A DNA stretch of 60,118 nucleotides, taken from contig CACNFS010000007.1 of NCBI GenBank assembly GCA_902619835.1, positions 1-60,118 on the forward strand, written 5' to 3'. This document shows, in pieces, positions 15,723 through 24,638 of the stretch. Position 1 is the stretch's first letter, and every line of letters starts with the position of its first letter. Under the pieces are notes generated by a model. The model had not been told where the DNA came from and ran no database searches. It saw nothing but the letters and a program-made list of their open reading frames with translations. The translations under genes were made by a program, and so were the position numbers. Source of the stretch: an uncultured Pelagibacteraceae bacterium (GTDB lineage: Bacteria > Pseudomonadota > Alphaproteobacteria > Pelagibacterales > Pelagibacteraceae).

Positions 15723-16410
15723 TTTCAATTTAGAAAAATCTACTGGAATTTCTTTTAGCCAGGGAAAAGGATATATAGAAAAATTTTATTTTTTATCTAA
15801 CAAAAGAAATATAATATTTTTAAAAAACGAATTTGAGGGTTATAAATGGTATTTAAAAGCAGTTGACTTAAAAGCTTACAAAAAATTGAAAAAAATTCAA
15901 AAAAATAATAAAATTATTTTATTAAGAACTCCAGTTTTTTCTGGACGTATTTTTAAATTTTGGAATAGAAATCTAAAAAAAAAATTTTTAATAGAAAAGG
16001 TATTAAATCACTACAAAGAGGTATGGAAAGTTGAAAATAAGCTTGTTCCATATCATGGTGATTTGACACTCTCTAATATAATTTTTTCACAAAAAAAAGA
16101 AATAAGAATCATTGATTGGGAATTTTTTGAGAAAAAACAACCCTGGGGCTTGGATATTTGTAATTTTCTAATCTCACTTATTGCGTTGCCGGCATTAGCT
16201 GAAAAAAAAGATAACTTTAAAAAAGATGAAGCTCTAACTTTTCAACTATATTGGAAATCTTTTTTTTATAATGACAGTTTTGAATATCTTGAAAATCCAA
16301 TTCTTTTTTTAAAAAAAAAAACGAGGTTATTTGAAAAAAATTATTTAACTAAATTAAGTCAAAAATTAGAAAAAAATATAACATATTTAATTAAAGATGC
16401 TCAAAAATAG
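15712..16410 (+). CDS. APH/LicA-type sugar or choline phosphotransferase (kinase fold)
   Basis: 232 residues with a protein-kinase-like catalytic lobe. The catalytic loop HGDLTLSNI has H115, D117 and N122. The metal-binding Asp is D135 in IIDWEFF, and PWGLDICNFL follows as in aminoglycoside/choline kinases. The N-terminal lobe (about 110 residues) is short and lacks an obvious nucleotide lysine, which may lie in the upstream frame across the A12 run. It overlaps the next gene by 14 bp. In a surface-glycan operon it likely phosphorylates a sugar or an amino alcohol used to decorate the glycan. Confidence 0.68.
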   Translation: MDFNFNLEKSTGISFSQGKGYIEKFYFLSNKRNIIFLKNEFEGYKWYLKAVDLKAYKKLKKIQKNNKIILLRTPVFSGRIFKFWNRNLKKKFLIEKVLNHYKEVWKVENKLVPYHGDLTLSNIIFSQKKEIRIIDWEFFEKKQPWGLDICNFLISLIALPALAEKKDNFKKDEALTFQLYWKSFFYNDSFEYLENPILFLKKKTRLFEKNYLTKLSQKLEKNITYLIKDAQK

Positions 16411-17605
16411 AATTGGACTACTTATTTCGTGGCCTCGAGAAATTGATATCTTTTCAAAATTTTTTGAAGCTAAATCTCAAAAAATTGATTTTATTGTTAA
16501 TGATAATTTTTCCTTTGAAAAAGGAAGAAATTTTTCGAATAAAAAAATAGTTGAAATATTAAAAGAGAAAAAGATTATATTTAGGTATTTTTCTGAAATT
16601 TATAAAAAGGAAAAATATAAAGTAATTATTAGTACTGGCGAGTTCTCTGGTTATCATATTAGTGTTTATTCTCTATTTAGATTTATATATGGAAGAACAA
16701 TTGGGTCTATCATAGAGTATTTTGGACTATCATTATATTTTTTTAAAAAATTTGGTAGAAGCTTTACAGCTGATGGTAATAATAGCAAGATTGGAATTAG
16801 TTCATTTCCAGAAAAAAAAATAGGTAAAATTGTCGTAAAATTCCCTGATGGTATAGATATTAAAAAAAAAAATTATCCTTATGATTTTTACAAAAATATT
16901 TTTGATATTTTTTTTTCATACTGTGATTTTGAAATAGATTTAATTCGGAAAAAATTTAACAATAAAATACTAAAAAAAATTGATTATTTTAGGTACGATT
17001 ATGTTCAACATTATAAAGGAAATTTTAACAAGTTAGACCATAAAATTGATAAAGCAAAAAAAACAATCTATTGGCTGCCAACTCATATTGACAACGGTAA
17101 AGACGAGGATAAAAATTTATCGAATTGGATTTATAAACTTAATTTTCTTAATAAACATTTTAATATAATTCTTAGACCACACCCAAAAACTATATCTAGA
17201 AATAAAGATTTGATACATGAAATTTCAAAGTTAGATTATATTTTGGATACAGATTTTGATAAAAAAATAGGAGAGGCAATAATCAATTCAGATTTAATAT
17301 TTGCTGATTACGGGGGTATAGTTTTTGATACTCTTTATTTAGAAAAAAAAATTATATTATTAGACTTAGACTCAAAAACAAACTTTGTAAAAACTCTTAA
17401 AGATATAGAGTCTGTTGATATAGACATTAGAAATCATCTAAAAAGTTTAAAAGATGAAGACACAGAAAAAAATATAATGAGCAAACTAAGAATTGTTATT
17501 GATGAAAATTTAGAAAGAGTAAAAACACTTAAAAATCATTATTTTGGTAAAAAAAATTACTTAAATTTTGAACAAACCCTAGGATACTTACAGGATTTAT
17601 TATGA
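16397..17605 (+). CDS. CDP-glycerol glycerophosphotransferase-like protein (TagB/TagF fold)
   Basis: 402 residues. The C-terminal half has the signature of the Glyphos_transf family: ILRPHPKT at about 275, then SDLIFADYGGIVFDTLYLEKKIILLD, which aligns with the 'SDVLITDYSS...D' nucleotide-binding loop of TagF-like polymerases. The N-terminal half is divergent. These enzymes transfer a polyol-phosphate or similar group from a CDP carrier to a glycan. With a kinase immediately upstream (14-bp overlap) and a sulfotransferase downstream (4-bp overlap), the operon looks like a set of phosphate and sulfate decorations. The polyol is unknown. Confidence 0.65.
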   Translation: MLKNRIGLLISWPREIDIFSKFFEAKSQKIDFIVNDNFSFEKGRNFSNKKIVEILKEKKIIFRYFSEIYKKEKYKVIISTGEFSGYHISVYSLFRFIYGRTIGSIIEYFGLSLYFFKKFGRSFTADGNNSKIGISSFPEKKIGKIVVKFPDGIDIKKKNYPYDFYKNIFDIFFSYCDFEIDLIRKKFNNKILKKIDYFRYDYVQHYKGNFNKLDHKIDKAKKTIYWLPTHIDNGKDEDKNLSNWIYKLNFLNKHFNIILRPHPKTISRNKDLIHEISKLDYILDTDFDKKIGEAIINSDLIFADYGGIVFDTLYLEKKIILLDLDSKTNFVKTLKDIESVDIDIRNHLKSLKDEDTEKNIMSKLRIVIDENLERVKTLKNHYFGKKNYLNFEQTLGYLQDLL

Positions 17606-18489
17606 TTCTTTTAATACATATTTACAGATGTTTAAAAAGATTTTTAAAATTTCCTATTCAATTTTCCAAAAATTTTTTTAGTGATTTTAAAAAAGATTAT
17701 TTTTCTAATAATGCCCAATCACAAATAGTGTTAATCTTAGGTTTGCCTAAATCTGGTACCACTATGATAGAGTGGATTCTCGATGAAATAGGGTACGTTA
17801 ATCAAACTGTGTCGTCTTTAAGACTGTTTGATGTAAGAAATTTAAAACACCATCATGATCTCTCATCTCAAATGTTGAATTTAATACCCAAAAATAAAAA
17901 CACTTTTTTAAAAAGACATACCGAAGCATCAAAAAGAAATTTAGATTTAATTAGTAACGGTAATTTTAAAGTAATTGTAAGTATAAGAAATTTATTAGAC
18001 GTAATGATAAGCAGATATCTTCATATGATTTCTGATAAGAGTTTACCACAATATAATTTATATAAAGGTTTAAACTATATTGATGGTTTTAAAAAATCCT
18101 TAATTATTAATCATCGTCAAAATGAAATCCCGATTAATGTTTTTGAAAACTGGATTGAAAATTGGTTGAGAGAAATTAATCATAATAAACAAAAATATTG
18201 CCTTTTAAATTATGATGATTATAAGAAAGATAAATTACAATATTACAAAAAAATTTTTCATTTTCTAGGTTTAGACTCTCATAAAGCCGTAGTTCTTCTA
18301 AAGAAAAATTTAAGTCATGAAAACGAACTTAAAACTCAAAGTTTAGAAAAAAATTTAAAAAAGAATTTAAATGCTCAAACATTTAACAAAAATTCATCTA
18401 AGGTACGAGATATAATAAAAGCAAATAATGATGCTATAACATTTTTTAATAGTAAGGTAAAAAATGAAAAAAATAAATTTAAATTATAG
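17602..18489 (+). CDS. PAPS-dependent sulfotransferase family protein
   Basis: 295 residues. The 5'-phosphosulfate-binding loop is LILGLPKSGTTMIEWIL near residues 50-66. The 3'-phosphate motif is IRNLLDVMISRYLHM, with the Arg and Ser of the family pattern. A downstream CLLNYDDYKKD...FLGL also fits the family. It would move sulfate from PAPS to a carbohydrate hydroxyl. It is the last gene of the regulator-led operon (ATGA overlap upstream) and is followed by a 78-bp gap. SAR11 bacteria are known for lacking assimilatory sulfate reduction, so the PAPS source is an open question. The N-terminal 25 residues are hydrophobic/basic. Confidence 0.8.
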   Translation: MILLIHIYRCLKRFLKFPIQFSKNFFSDFKKDYFSNNAQSQIVLILGLPKSGTTMIEWILDEIGYVNQTVSSLRLFDVRNLKHHHDLSSQMLNLIPKNKNTFLKRHTEASKRNLDLISNGNFKVIVSIRNLLDVMISRYLHMISDKSLPQYNLYKGLNYIDGFKKSLIINHRQNEIPINVFENWIENWLREINHNKQKYCLLNYDDYKKDKLQYYKKIFHFLGLDSHKAVVLLKKNLSHENELKTQSLEKNLKKNLNAQTFNKNSSKVRDIIKANNDAITFFNSKVKNEKNKFKL

Positions 18490-18570
18490 ATTTTAAGATG
18501 AAAAAGAAAGTGGAGAAATTATAAAAAAAATACTCGAATTAAAAAAAAATAATTTGTTTATTTAAAATTG

Positions 18571-19485
18571 ATGAATAAAAAAAAAATAATAGTGATTGGC
18601 GGCACTGGATTTTTGGGATTTCATTTTTCTAAACTTTGTTTAAAGAAAAAGATGACAGTAATTAGTGTTTCAAGGAAAAAACCACCTAAAAAAAGATATT
18701 TAGAAAAAGTAAAATATTTACTCAGCGATATTTCAATTAAATCTCAAATTACAAAAAATCTTAAACACCATTTGAATGCAGATTTTATTGTTAATTTTGG
18801 TGGAGAGGTGGATCATAAAAAAGCAAAAAAAGTTCTGAGAAGTCATTACTTCGGAGTAAAAAATATTTCAGAAATTTTTTTAGACCAAAATTTAAAAAAA
18901 TTTATACAAATTGGAACAAGTTTAGAATATGGTAAATCAAAATCTCCACATAATGAGTTAATAAGACCCAAACCCATTTCAAATTACGGCAAAGCAAAAT
19001 TAATTGCTACATCATTTTTAATAAACTTATATAAAAAAAAAAATTTTCCAGTATCAATTGTCAGACCATATCAAATATATGGTCCCTATCAGGATAAGAA
19101 TAGATTAATACCAATAGTAATCAAAAGCTCGTTAAAAAATATTAAGTTTCCATGCTCTGACGGTAATCAATTTAGAGATTTTTTATATGTAGATGATTTT
19201 GTAAGATTTGTTTTCCAAGTTATGATAAAAAAAAAAGAAAGTGATGGAGAAATATTTAATATTGGATTTGGGAAAACAATTAAGGTAAAAAAAGTAATTC
19301 AATTAATTAATTCTTTAATTAAAAAAGGAAGACCAATCTTTGGACAAATTAAACTTAGAAAAGAAGAAAATTTAATTACTTATCCCAACATAAAAAAGGC
19401 TAAAATTTTATTAAAATGGAAACCAAAAATTAGTTTTAAAAAAGGAATAATAAAAACAATTAATTATTATAAGAAAGAAAGATGA
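18571..19485 (+). CDS. NAD(P)-dependent epimerase/dehydratase/reductase (extended SDR), probably on a CDP-6-deoxy-4-keto sugar
   Basis: A 304-residue extended SDR with the dinucleotide motif VIGGTGFLGFHFSK at the N-terminus, TSLEYG before the catalytic YGKAK, and VRPYQIYGPYQ plus FRDFLYVDDFV typical of nucleotide-sugar SDRs. I use the ATG at 18571 instead of the TTG one codon earlier. Its stop overlaps the start of the rfbF-like gene (ATGA), and rfbG follows. The most natural substrate is therefore the CDP-4-keto-6-deoxyglucose made by those two enzymes, as for RfbJ-type reductases. It opens module 2, where no regulator palindrome is seen. Stereochemistry is not predictable. Confidence 0.78.
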   Translation: MNKKKIIVIGGTGFLGFHFSKLCLKKKMTVISVSRKKPPKKRYLEKVKYLLSDISIKSQITKNLKHHLNADFIVNFGGEVDHKKAKKVLRSHYFGVKNISEIFLDQNLKKFIQIGTSLEYGKSKSPHNELIRPKPISNYGKAKLIATSFLINLYKKKNFPVSIVRPYQIYGPYQDKNRLIPIVIKSSLKNIKFPCSDGNQFRDFLYVDDFVRFVFQVMIKKKESDGEIFNIGFGKTIKVKKVIQLINSLIKKGRPIFGQIKLRKEENLITYPNIKKAKILLKWKPKISFKKGIIKTINYYKKER

Positions 19486-20213
19486 AAGTAGTAATATTAG
19501 CAGGTGGGTTAGGAACTCGATTAGGGGAATATACACATTCTATTCCAAAACCTATGGTAAAAATTGGGAAATTTCCAATTATAGTTCATATAATGGGACA
19601 TTATCTAAAATATGGTTTTAATGATTTTATCCTAGCGACTGGATATAAAAATTTTATCTTCAAAAAATATTTTACAAATTTTAAAAAGTTTGGAAAACCA
19701 TTCAAGACGAAAATTTTTAAAAAGAAGTGTTTTATTACAATCGCAAATACAGGGTTAAAAACTTTTACAGGCGGAAGGCTAAAAAGAGTTAAGAATTTAA
19801 TAACTGATAATAATTTTATGTTTACTTATGGGGATGGAGTTTCTGATGTAAATTTAAAAAAGTTATTAACATTCCATGAAAAAAATAAAAAATTAATAAC
19901 TATAACCGCAGTACGCCCACCAGCTAGATTTGGAGAAATAATAATTAAAAAGGAAAAAGTAAAATCTTTTATAGAAAAACCACAAGTTACAAATGGTTGG
20001 ATAAATGGAGGTTTTTTTGTGGCAAATAAAAATTTTTTTAAAATGATAAGAAATGATGCAGAAATATTAGAGAAAAGGCCGCTCGAGTTAGCATGTAAAA
20101 AAAAAGAATTAGTCGCATTTAGACATAACGGTTTTTGGAAATGTATGGATGTAAAAAGAGATAGAGATGAATTAGAGAAAATTCTAAAAAAAAGCAAATG
20201 GCAAACGTTTTAA
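19482..20213 (+). CDS. rfbF: Glucose-1-phosphate cytidylyltransferase
   Basis: 243 residues with the classic sugar-nucleotidyltransferase opening VVILAGGLGTRLGEYTHSIPKPMVKIG, then HIMGHYLKYGFNDFILATGYK and FTYGDGVSDVN (metal Asp), and WINGGFFV before the C-terminus. The sequence follows RfbF rather than RmlA, and the gene order with rfbG directly downstream (16-bp overlap) supports CDP-glucose as product. It is the first committed step to CDP-3,6-dideoxy or 6-deoxy hexoses of O-antigens. The protein is slightly shorter than the roughly 257 residues of enterobacterial RfbF. Confidence 0.9.
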   Translation: MKVVILAGGLGTRLGEYTHSIPKPMVKIGKFPIIVHIMGHYLKYGFNDFILATGYKNFIFKKYFTNFKKFGKPFKTKIFKKKCFITIANTGLKTFTGGRLKRVKNLITDNNFMFTYGDGVSDVNLKKLLTFHEKNKKLITITAVRPPARFGEIIIKKEKVKSFIEKPQVTNGWINGGFFVANKNFFKMIRNDAEILEKRPLELACKKKELVAFRHNGFWKCMDVKRDRDELEKILKKSKWQTF

Positions 20214-21283
20214 AAAAACACTTTAAAAATAAAAAGGTTTTAATTACTGGCAACACTGGTTTTAAAGGTTCCTGGCTATCATTCTGGTTACAAAGAAGTG
20301 GAGCTGAAGTGATGGGAATATCTTTAAATGAAATTTCTCAGCCCTCATTTTTTAAGGCTTTGAACTTAAAAAAAAGAATAAAATACAAACAAATTGATAT
20401 AAGAAATCTCAAGTTGATACGAAGCACGATGCAAAAATTTCAACCTGATTATATTTTTCATCTTGCCGCTGATGCGATAGTTAAAAATGCTTACAAAAAT
20501 CCAAAAAAAGCTTGGGAAACAAATACTTTAGGGACTATTAATATCCTAGAGTCCTTAAAAAAATTTAAAAAAAATGTCGTGGCAGTATTAATCACGAGCG
20601 ATAAAGTCTACAAAAATCTTGAAATAAATAGGGGGTACTCTGAAAATGATATTCTTGGAGGATACGATCCTTATAGCGCTTCTAAAGCATCAGCAGATTT
20701 GGCTATACAATCTTATTTTCACTCTTATTTGAAAAAGAAAAAAAATTTAAAAATTTGTATTGCTAGAGCAGGAAATGTAATAGGAGGTGGAGATTGGGCA
20801 GAGGGAAGAATTATACCAGACTGTGTTAAAAAATGGTCTAAGTTTAGATCAGTTAAAATTAGGAACCCAATTTCAACAAGGCCTTGGCAACATGTTCTCG
20901 ACGTTTTGTATGGATACATAATTTTAGGAATTAAAATGAAAAAAAATACTTCACTTAATGGCGAGGCATTTAATTTTGGACCAAAAAGACAAAATAAAAA
21001 AACTGTAATTGAAGTTGTAAAAGAAATGCAAAAAAATTGGAAAAAGTCTAAATGGAAAATAACCAAAAATAAAAAATTTAATGAGTCAAATTTGCTTCAA
21101 TTAAATTCCTTTAAAGCAAAGAGCAAGTTGAAATGGCATTGTAATCTGAGTTTTGAAAAAGCAATTAGTTTTACAGTTGAATGGTATAAAACTTTCTATT
21201 TTAATCGAAAGAATATTTTAGCTCTTACTTCAAACCAAATCCAAAGCTATGAAAAACTCACTTTGAAAAAATTTAAACTTTGA
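20198..21283 (+). CDS. rfbG: CDP-glucose 4,6-dehydratase
   Basis: 361 residues, the standard RfbG length. NAD-binding VLITGNTGFKGSWLSFWLQ, then FHLAADAIV, TSDKVYKN, the catalytic YDPYSASKASADL (Tyr and Lys), IARAGNVIGGGDWAEGRIIPD and RPWQHVLDVLYGY, all as in RfbG. It converts CDP-glucose to CDP-4-keto-6-deoxyglucose. The usual next enzyme for dideoxy sugars, the iron-sulfur dehydrase RfbH, is not in the window. The pathway here therefore probably stops at a 6-deoxyhexose or is completed by the flanking SDR, aminotransferase or C-methyltransferase. Confidence 0.92.
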   Translation: MANVLKKHFKNKKVLITGNTGFKGSWLSFWLQRSGAEVMGISLNEISQPSFFKALNLKKRIKYKQIDIRNLKLIRSTMQKFQPDYIFHLAADAIVKNAYKNPKKAWETNTLGTINILESLKKFKKNVVAVLITSDKVYKNLEINRGYSENDILGGYDPYSASKASADLAIQSYFHSYLKKKKNLKICIARAGNVIGGGDWAEGRIIPDCVKKWSKFRSVKIRNPISTRPWQHVLDVLYGYIILGIKMKKNTSLNGEAFNFGPKRQNKKTVIEVVKEMQKNWKKSKWKITKNKKFNESNLLQLNSFKAKSKLKWHCNLSFEKAISFTVEWYKTFYFNRKNILALTSNQIQSYEKLTLKKFKL

Positions 21284-21284
21284 A

Positions 21285-22067
21285 ATGACAACGCCACCTT
21301 TAGTAAGCATTATAATGAACTGTTATAACGGTGAAAAATATTTACAAGAAAGTTTACAAAGTATCTTTACACAAACTTATGAAAACTGGGAGCTTATATT
21401 TTGGGACAACTTATCTTCTGATAGTAGTAAGGAAATTTTAGAGAAACATCAAGACAGAAGAATTAAGTATTTTTGCTCTAAACGTTTTTTAAATTTATAC
21501 GAGGCCAGAAATCATGCACTAAAAGAAGCATCAGGAAAATATGTGTGTTTTTTGGATGTAGATGATTTATACGAAAAAGAAAAAATTGACCTTCAGGTTA
21601 AATTTTTAGAGGAAAATGAGGAATTTAAGATGGTTTATTCAAATTACTTTACACTTGATGAACAAATAAAAAAGAAATTTGTTAAATTAAAATTCAATTT
21701 GCCAACAGGAAAAATTACAAGAAAAATATTAAGACACTATACTGTTGGTATAATAAACACTTTATTGAAAAGAGAAATATTTGAAAAAGATAAATTTATG
21801 AATAAGTATAACATAATTGGTGATTTCGATTTTTTTGTAAGAATAAGTAGAAATATTAAAATCGGTTGTATTCAAAAACCTTTGGCGACTTATAGGCTAC
21901 ATGCAAAAAATTACTCAAAATTAAAAGTTAAGGTTTTTCATGATGAGTTAAAATCATGGATAAAAGAAAACGAAGAAGATTTTAATAATGCAGGATATAC
22001 CTTTTTTTATCAAAAAATATACCTTTTTAAGCTAAAGGTAAAAATACTTTGCGAAAATTTTTTTTAA
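21285..22067 (+). CDS. Family 2 glycosyltransferase
   Basis: 260 residues with the GT-A opening VSIIMNCYNGEKYLQESLQSIFTQTYENWELIFWDN and the nucleotide-binding DVDDLYE (DxD). NYFTLDEQ and IIGDFDFFVRISR follow, with the 'GDxDFFxR' acceptor-site pattern and LATYRLH near the C-terminus. It starts 1 bp after rfbG and so likely transfers the sugar made by the rfb genes. It has no transmembrane segments, so it acts on the cytoplasmic face on an undecaprenyl-linked acceptor. Confidence 0.85.
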   Translation: MTTPPLVSIIMNCYNGEKYLQESLQSIFTQTYENWELIFWDNLSSDSSKEILEKHQDRRIKYFCSKRFLNLYEARNHALKEASGKYVCFLDVDDLYEKEKIDLQVKFLEENEEFKMVYSNYFTLDEQIKKKFVKLKFNLPTGKITRKILRHYTVGIINTLLKREIFEKDKFMNKYNIIGDFDFFVRISRNIKIGCIQKPLATYRLHAKNYSKLKVKVFHDELKSWIKENEEDFNNAGYTFFYQKIYLFKLKVKILCENFF

Positions 22068-22076
22068 AGAATTAAT

Positions 22077-23354
22077 ATGCGTGAAAAAGACTTAAATATT
22101 CTCAAATACTCTTATCTAATTTTAATTTTAAGTTTTTATTTTTTTGGTTTTTTTCAAAGAGAGAATATTGCTGGAGGTGCTGAACAAGATTTTTTGAAAT
22201 TTACCTGGCCAGTTATTAATTCTTTTAAGGAAAACTTTTTTTATACTCTTGAAAATTACGGTTCCTTTGGCGAAGGTAGCTTTCCTTTATTTCATATTTT
22301 AAACGCATATTTAAACCCATTCACTTTTAATGAAATTTACTTTCAAGGATCAATCACACTGATATCCTTATTAAATATTGTTTTTTTTGCAAAAATAATT
22401 AAAAAAAGATTAAGGATATCTCAAATAGACTCAATTATTTTTTCAAGCGTTCTATTATTTTTACCTTTTTTTAGGTCATCAGCTTATTGGGGTATAACTG
22501 AAAATTTAGGATGGTTATTTTTAATCCTATCTATAAATTTCTACCTAGATTATGAAAGTAAAGACTCAAAAAAAAGAACTTTATTCCACATATTCTTAAT
22601 ATGCCTTTTTTCTAGTTTAGCTTTATATACAAGACCATATTTGGTTTTTTTTCCGATTTTTATTATGTTGACCTTTCTTTTTAAAAGAGATTATTTTTTT
22701 ATATTACGCGCTGGTTTATTTTATTTTTTATTTTCATTACCTGTTTTTTATTTGCTATATTTATGGGGTGGAATTTTTTATGAGTTAGGATCAAATAATA
22801 CTAGTTTGGTCGCTGATTACCATAATCCAAAATTTATTTTAAAAAATTTGGTTATCTTTTCATCGATATTATTATTTTATTTAACGCCTTTCAAATTATC
22901 AGAGTGGATAAAAAGTTCTCCTAGTGTTGATACTAAACAATTATTAATTTTTATAATAATTTTTGGTTTTTTAATACTATTAAACTATTATCATATATTT
23001 GATTATTTGGAGTCCACAACTCTTGGTGGAGGAGTAATTTTAAAGATTAATCAAATATTTTTTGATAACTTTATTTTATTTCTATTTATTTCCACAATAG
23101 GATTTCTTCTAATTTATGACTATTTTTTTATATCTAAAAAGAATTTTATACTATTAATTTCTTTAATAATTTTTTGTTTCCCAAAGCATATATTTCAAGA
23201 ATATTACGAGCCCTTGGTAATAATAATAGCTTTAACCTTAATTGATTTAGATAAAATAAAATTTCAAACTTTAAAAGAAAATAGAACTTTATTATTATTT
23301 ATCATTTATTTCTTTTCTTACTATTGTGGAAGTTTTTTATATAGAAGTTTTTGA
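22077..23354 (+). CDS. Multi-spanning membrane protein, GT-C-like glycosyltransferase candidate
   Basis: 425 residues with about ten predicted hydrophobic helices spread over the whole length. The first periplasmic loop (GGAEQDFLKFTWPVINSF) carries acidic residues, a placement typical of GT-C transferases. No strong signature beyond topology. It follows the GT2 gene by 9 bp and converges with the methyltransferase gene 5 bp away. It could add a residue from an undecaprenyl-phosphate sugar on the periplasmic side. A polymerase role cannot be excluded. Confidence 0.55.
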   Translation: MREKDLNILKYSYLILILSFYFFGFFQRENIAGGAEQDFLKFTWPVINSFKENFFYTLENYGSFGEGSFPLFHILNAYLNPFTFNEIYFQGSITLISLLNIVFFAKIIKKRLRISQIDSIIFSSVLLFLPFFRSSAYWGITENLGWLFLILSINFYLDYESKDSKKRTLFHIFLICLFSSLALYTRPYLVFFPIFIMLTFLFKRDYFFILRAGLFYFLFSLPVFYLLYLWGGIFYELGSNNTSLVADYHNPKFILKNLVIFSSILLFYLTPFKLSEWIKSSPSVDTKQLLIFIIIFGFLILLNYYHIFDYLESTTLGGGVILKINQIFFDNFILFLFISTIGFLLIYDYFFISKKNFILLISLIIFCFPKHIFQEYYEPLVIIIALTLIDLDKIKFQTLKENRTLLLFIIYFFSYYCGSFLYRSF

Positions 23355-23359
23355 AACTT

Positions 23360-24595
23360 TTATCTCAATATATATGGTTTGGGCAGAGGTATAATAAACT
23401 TTCCTTTAAATCCTTTATTTTTAAAATTTTTTATTAGACTTTTGGAAATATGCCATGAAAGTAATAACAAATAATCTGGCTTTTCTTTTTTAAAAATATT
23501 CTCTTCTACGATTGGAATATTTGTTCCGGGCATATATTTTCCTATTTTGTATGAACCTTTTATTTCTAAAATATATTTTATAATATCTTCGTTTAAACCG
23601 ACATAATTTACTAAAGTTGCAGCTCTTGATGGAGCGCCTACGCCAAAAATTTTCTTATTTTTAGATTTAAGGTTTTTAAGTAAAGAATATAAATTTATTT
23701 TAGACAACACCACTTTTTTCTTAAATTCATTGAATGATTTATGATTAAGAAATTTTTTTTCGTACTTAAGAATATTATTAACTGATGAATGCTTTTTTTG
23801 TTTTTTATTATTTGTGACATATACTCTAATAGATCCGCCGTGAGTAGGAATTTTTTTTACGTAAAAAATTTTTAAATTAAATTTACTAAAAAGATAATTT
23901 AGGCTTGATAAAGAGTAATATCTCATATGCTCATGGTAAATAGTGTCATATTGGACTGTTTTCAATAATGAAACTAAATAATGAGACTCAGTTATAAATA
24001 CTCCATCTTTATCTAAAATTTTTTTAATATTTTTAATAACTTGTTCAACATCATCAATATGTGCAAAAACATTTGTTGCAGTTATAAGTTTTGCCTTACC
24101 AAATTTTTTTAAAATGTATGAGGTAGCTGAATTATCAAAGTATCTTATAAGAGTTTTTATACCTTTCTTAATTGCCAATTTCCCTATTAATTCAGGAGTA
24201 ACTCCTAACACTTTATGATTTTTCTTAAAATTTCCAAGCAGATTTCCATCGTTTGAGCCAATATCAATAACTAGATCTTTTTTTTTTAAACTTAATATTT
24301 TCTTAGTTTCAAGGTACAGATCCTTAAAGTTCTCTCTAAGAATTTTCGTCGTACTACTTGTGTATGGATATTCTTTGGGAAATATTATTTCCTTATTTAC
24401 AATAGTCCCTAATTGTACTAGCTTAGAACTTCTTGAATACATCAATTCAGTTGGAAAAAATGTTTCCTCTTTTTTACTTGAATTAATATTGATATAATTA
24501 TTTACTGGAGGCAAATAACCTAAAGACAAAATTTGTTCTAAATCTTTTTTTTTAGAAATTTGACATCTATCAATTGTCTTTGATTTACTATTCAT
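23360..24595 (-). CDS. TylCIII/NovU-type sugar C-methyltransferase with degraded zinc site
   Basis: A 411-residue three-domain protein. The N-terminal putative zinc-binding domain ends near residue 85 (ILSLGYLPPVNNYI...SSTTKILRENF). The SAM domain has VIDIGSNDGNLLGNF. It continues into YHEHMRYYSL with the catalytic-type Tyr-His pair. The C-terminal domain contains FGVGAPSRAATLVNY. This plan is that of C-methyltransferases acting on nucleotide-bound keto sugars. The normal four Zn-binding cysteines are mostly missing: CQIS replaces C-x-x-C and MYSRSSKLVQL replaces C-x-x-C-x-LVQL. The enzyme therefore probably folds without Zn. It is divergent from the sugar dehydrogenase gene. Confidence 0.8.
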   Translation of the reverse strand: MNSKSKTIDRCQISKKKDLEQILSLGYLPPVNNYININSSKKEETFFPTELMYSRSSKLVQLGTIVNKEIIFPKEYPYTSSTTKILRENFKDLYLETKKILSLKKKDLVIDIGSNDGNLLGNFKKNHKVLGVTPELIGKLAIKKGIKTLIRYFDNSATSYILKKFGKAKLITATNVFAHIDDVEQVIKNIKKILDKDGVFITESHYLVSLLKTVQYDTIYHEHMRYYSLSSLNYLFSKFNLKIFYVKKIPTHGGSIRVYVTNNKKQKKHSSVNNILKYEKKFLNHKSFNEFKKKVVLSKINLYSLLKNLKSKNKKIFGVGAPSRAATLVNYVGLNEDIIKYILEIKGSYKIGKYMPGTNIPIVEENIFKKEKPDYLLLLSWHISKSLIKNFKNKGFKGKFIIPLPKPYILR

Positions 24596-24638
24596 ATAAG
24601 TTTTTTTAAAAAAGACTAATTATGTTTAAAACATTTTT

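Noticed and set aside
18490-18567. A frame in the 78-bp gap that reads like a protein end (DEKESGEIIKKILELKKNN...)
   Set aside because: It is preceded by an in-frame stop and lacks any start codon; at most it is a scrap of a lost gene, and too short to support.
18571-21283. A complete CDP-3,6-dideoxyhexose (abequose/paratose/tyvelose) pathway
   Set aside because: rfbF and rfbG are present but no RfbH-type iron-sulfur dehydrase or its reductase is in the window, so deoxygenation at C3 cannot be claimed.
24622-24634. ATGTTTAAAACAT palindrome 4 bp before the sugar dehydrogenase start
   Set aside because: A single short AT-only-core dyad in very AT-rich DNA; not repeated and unlike the GTTCA-N5-TGAAC operator.
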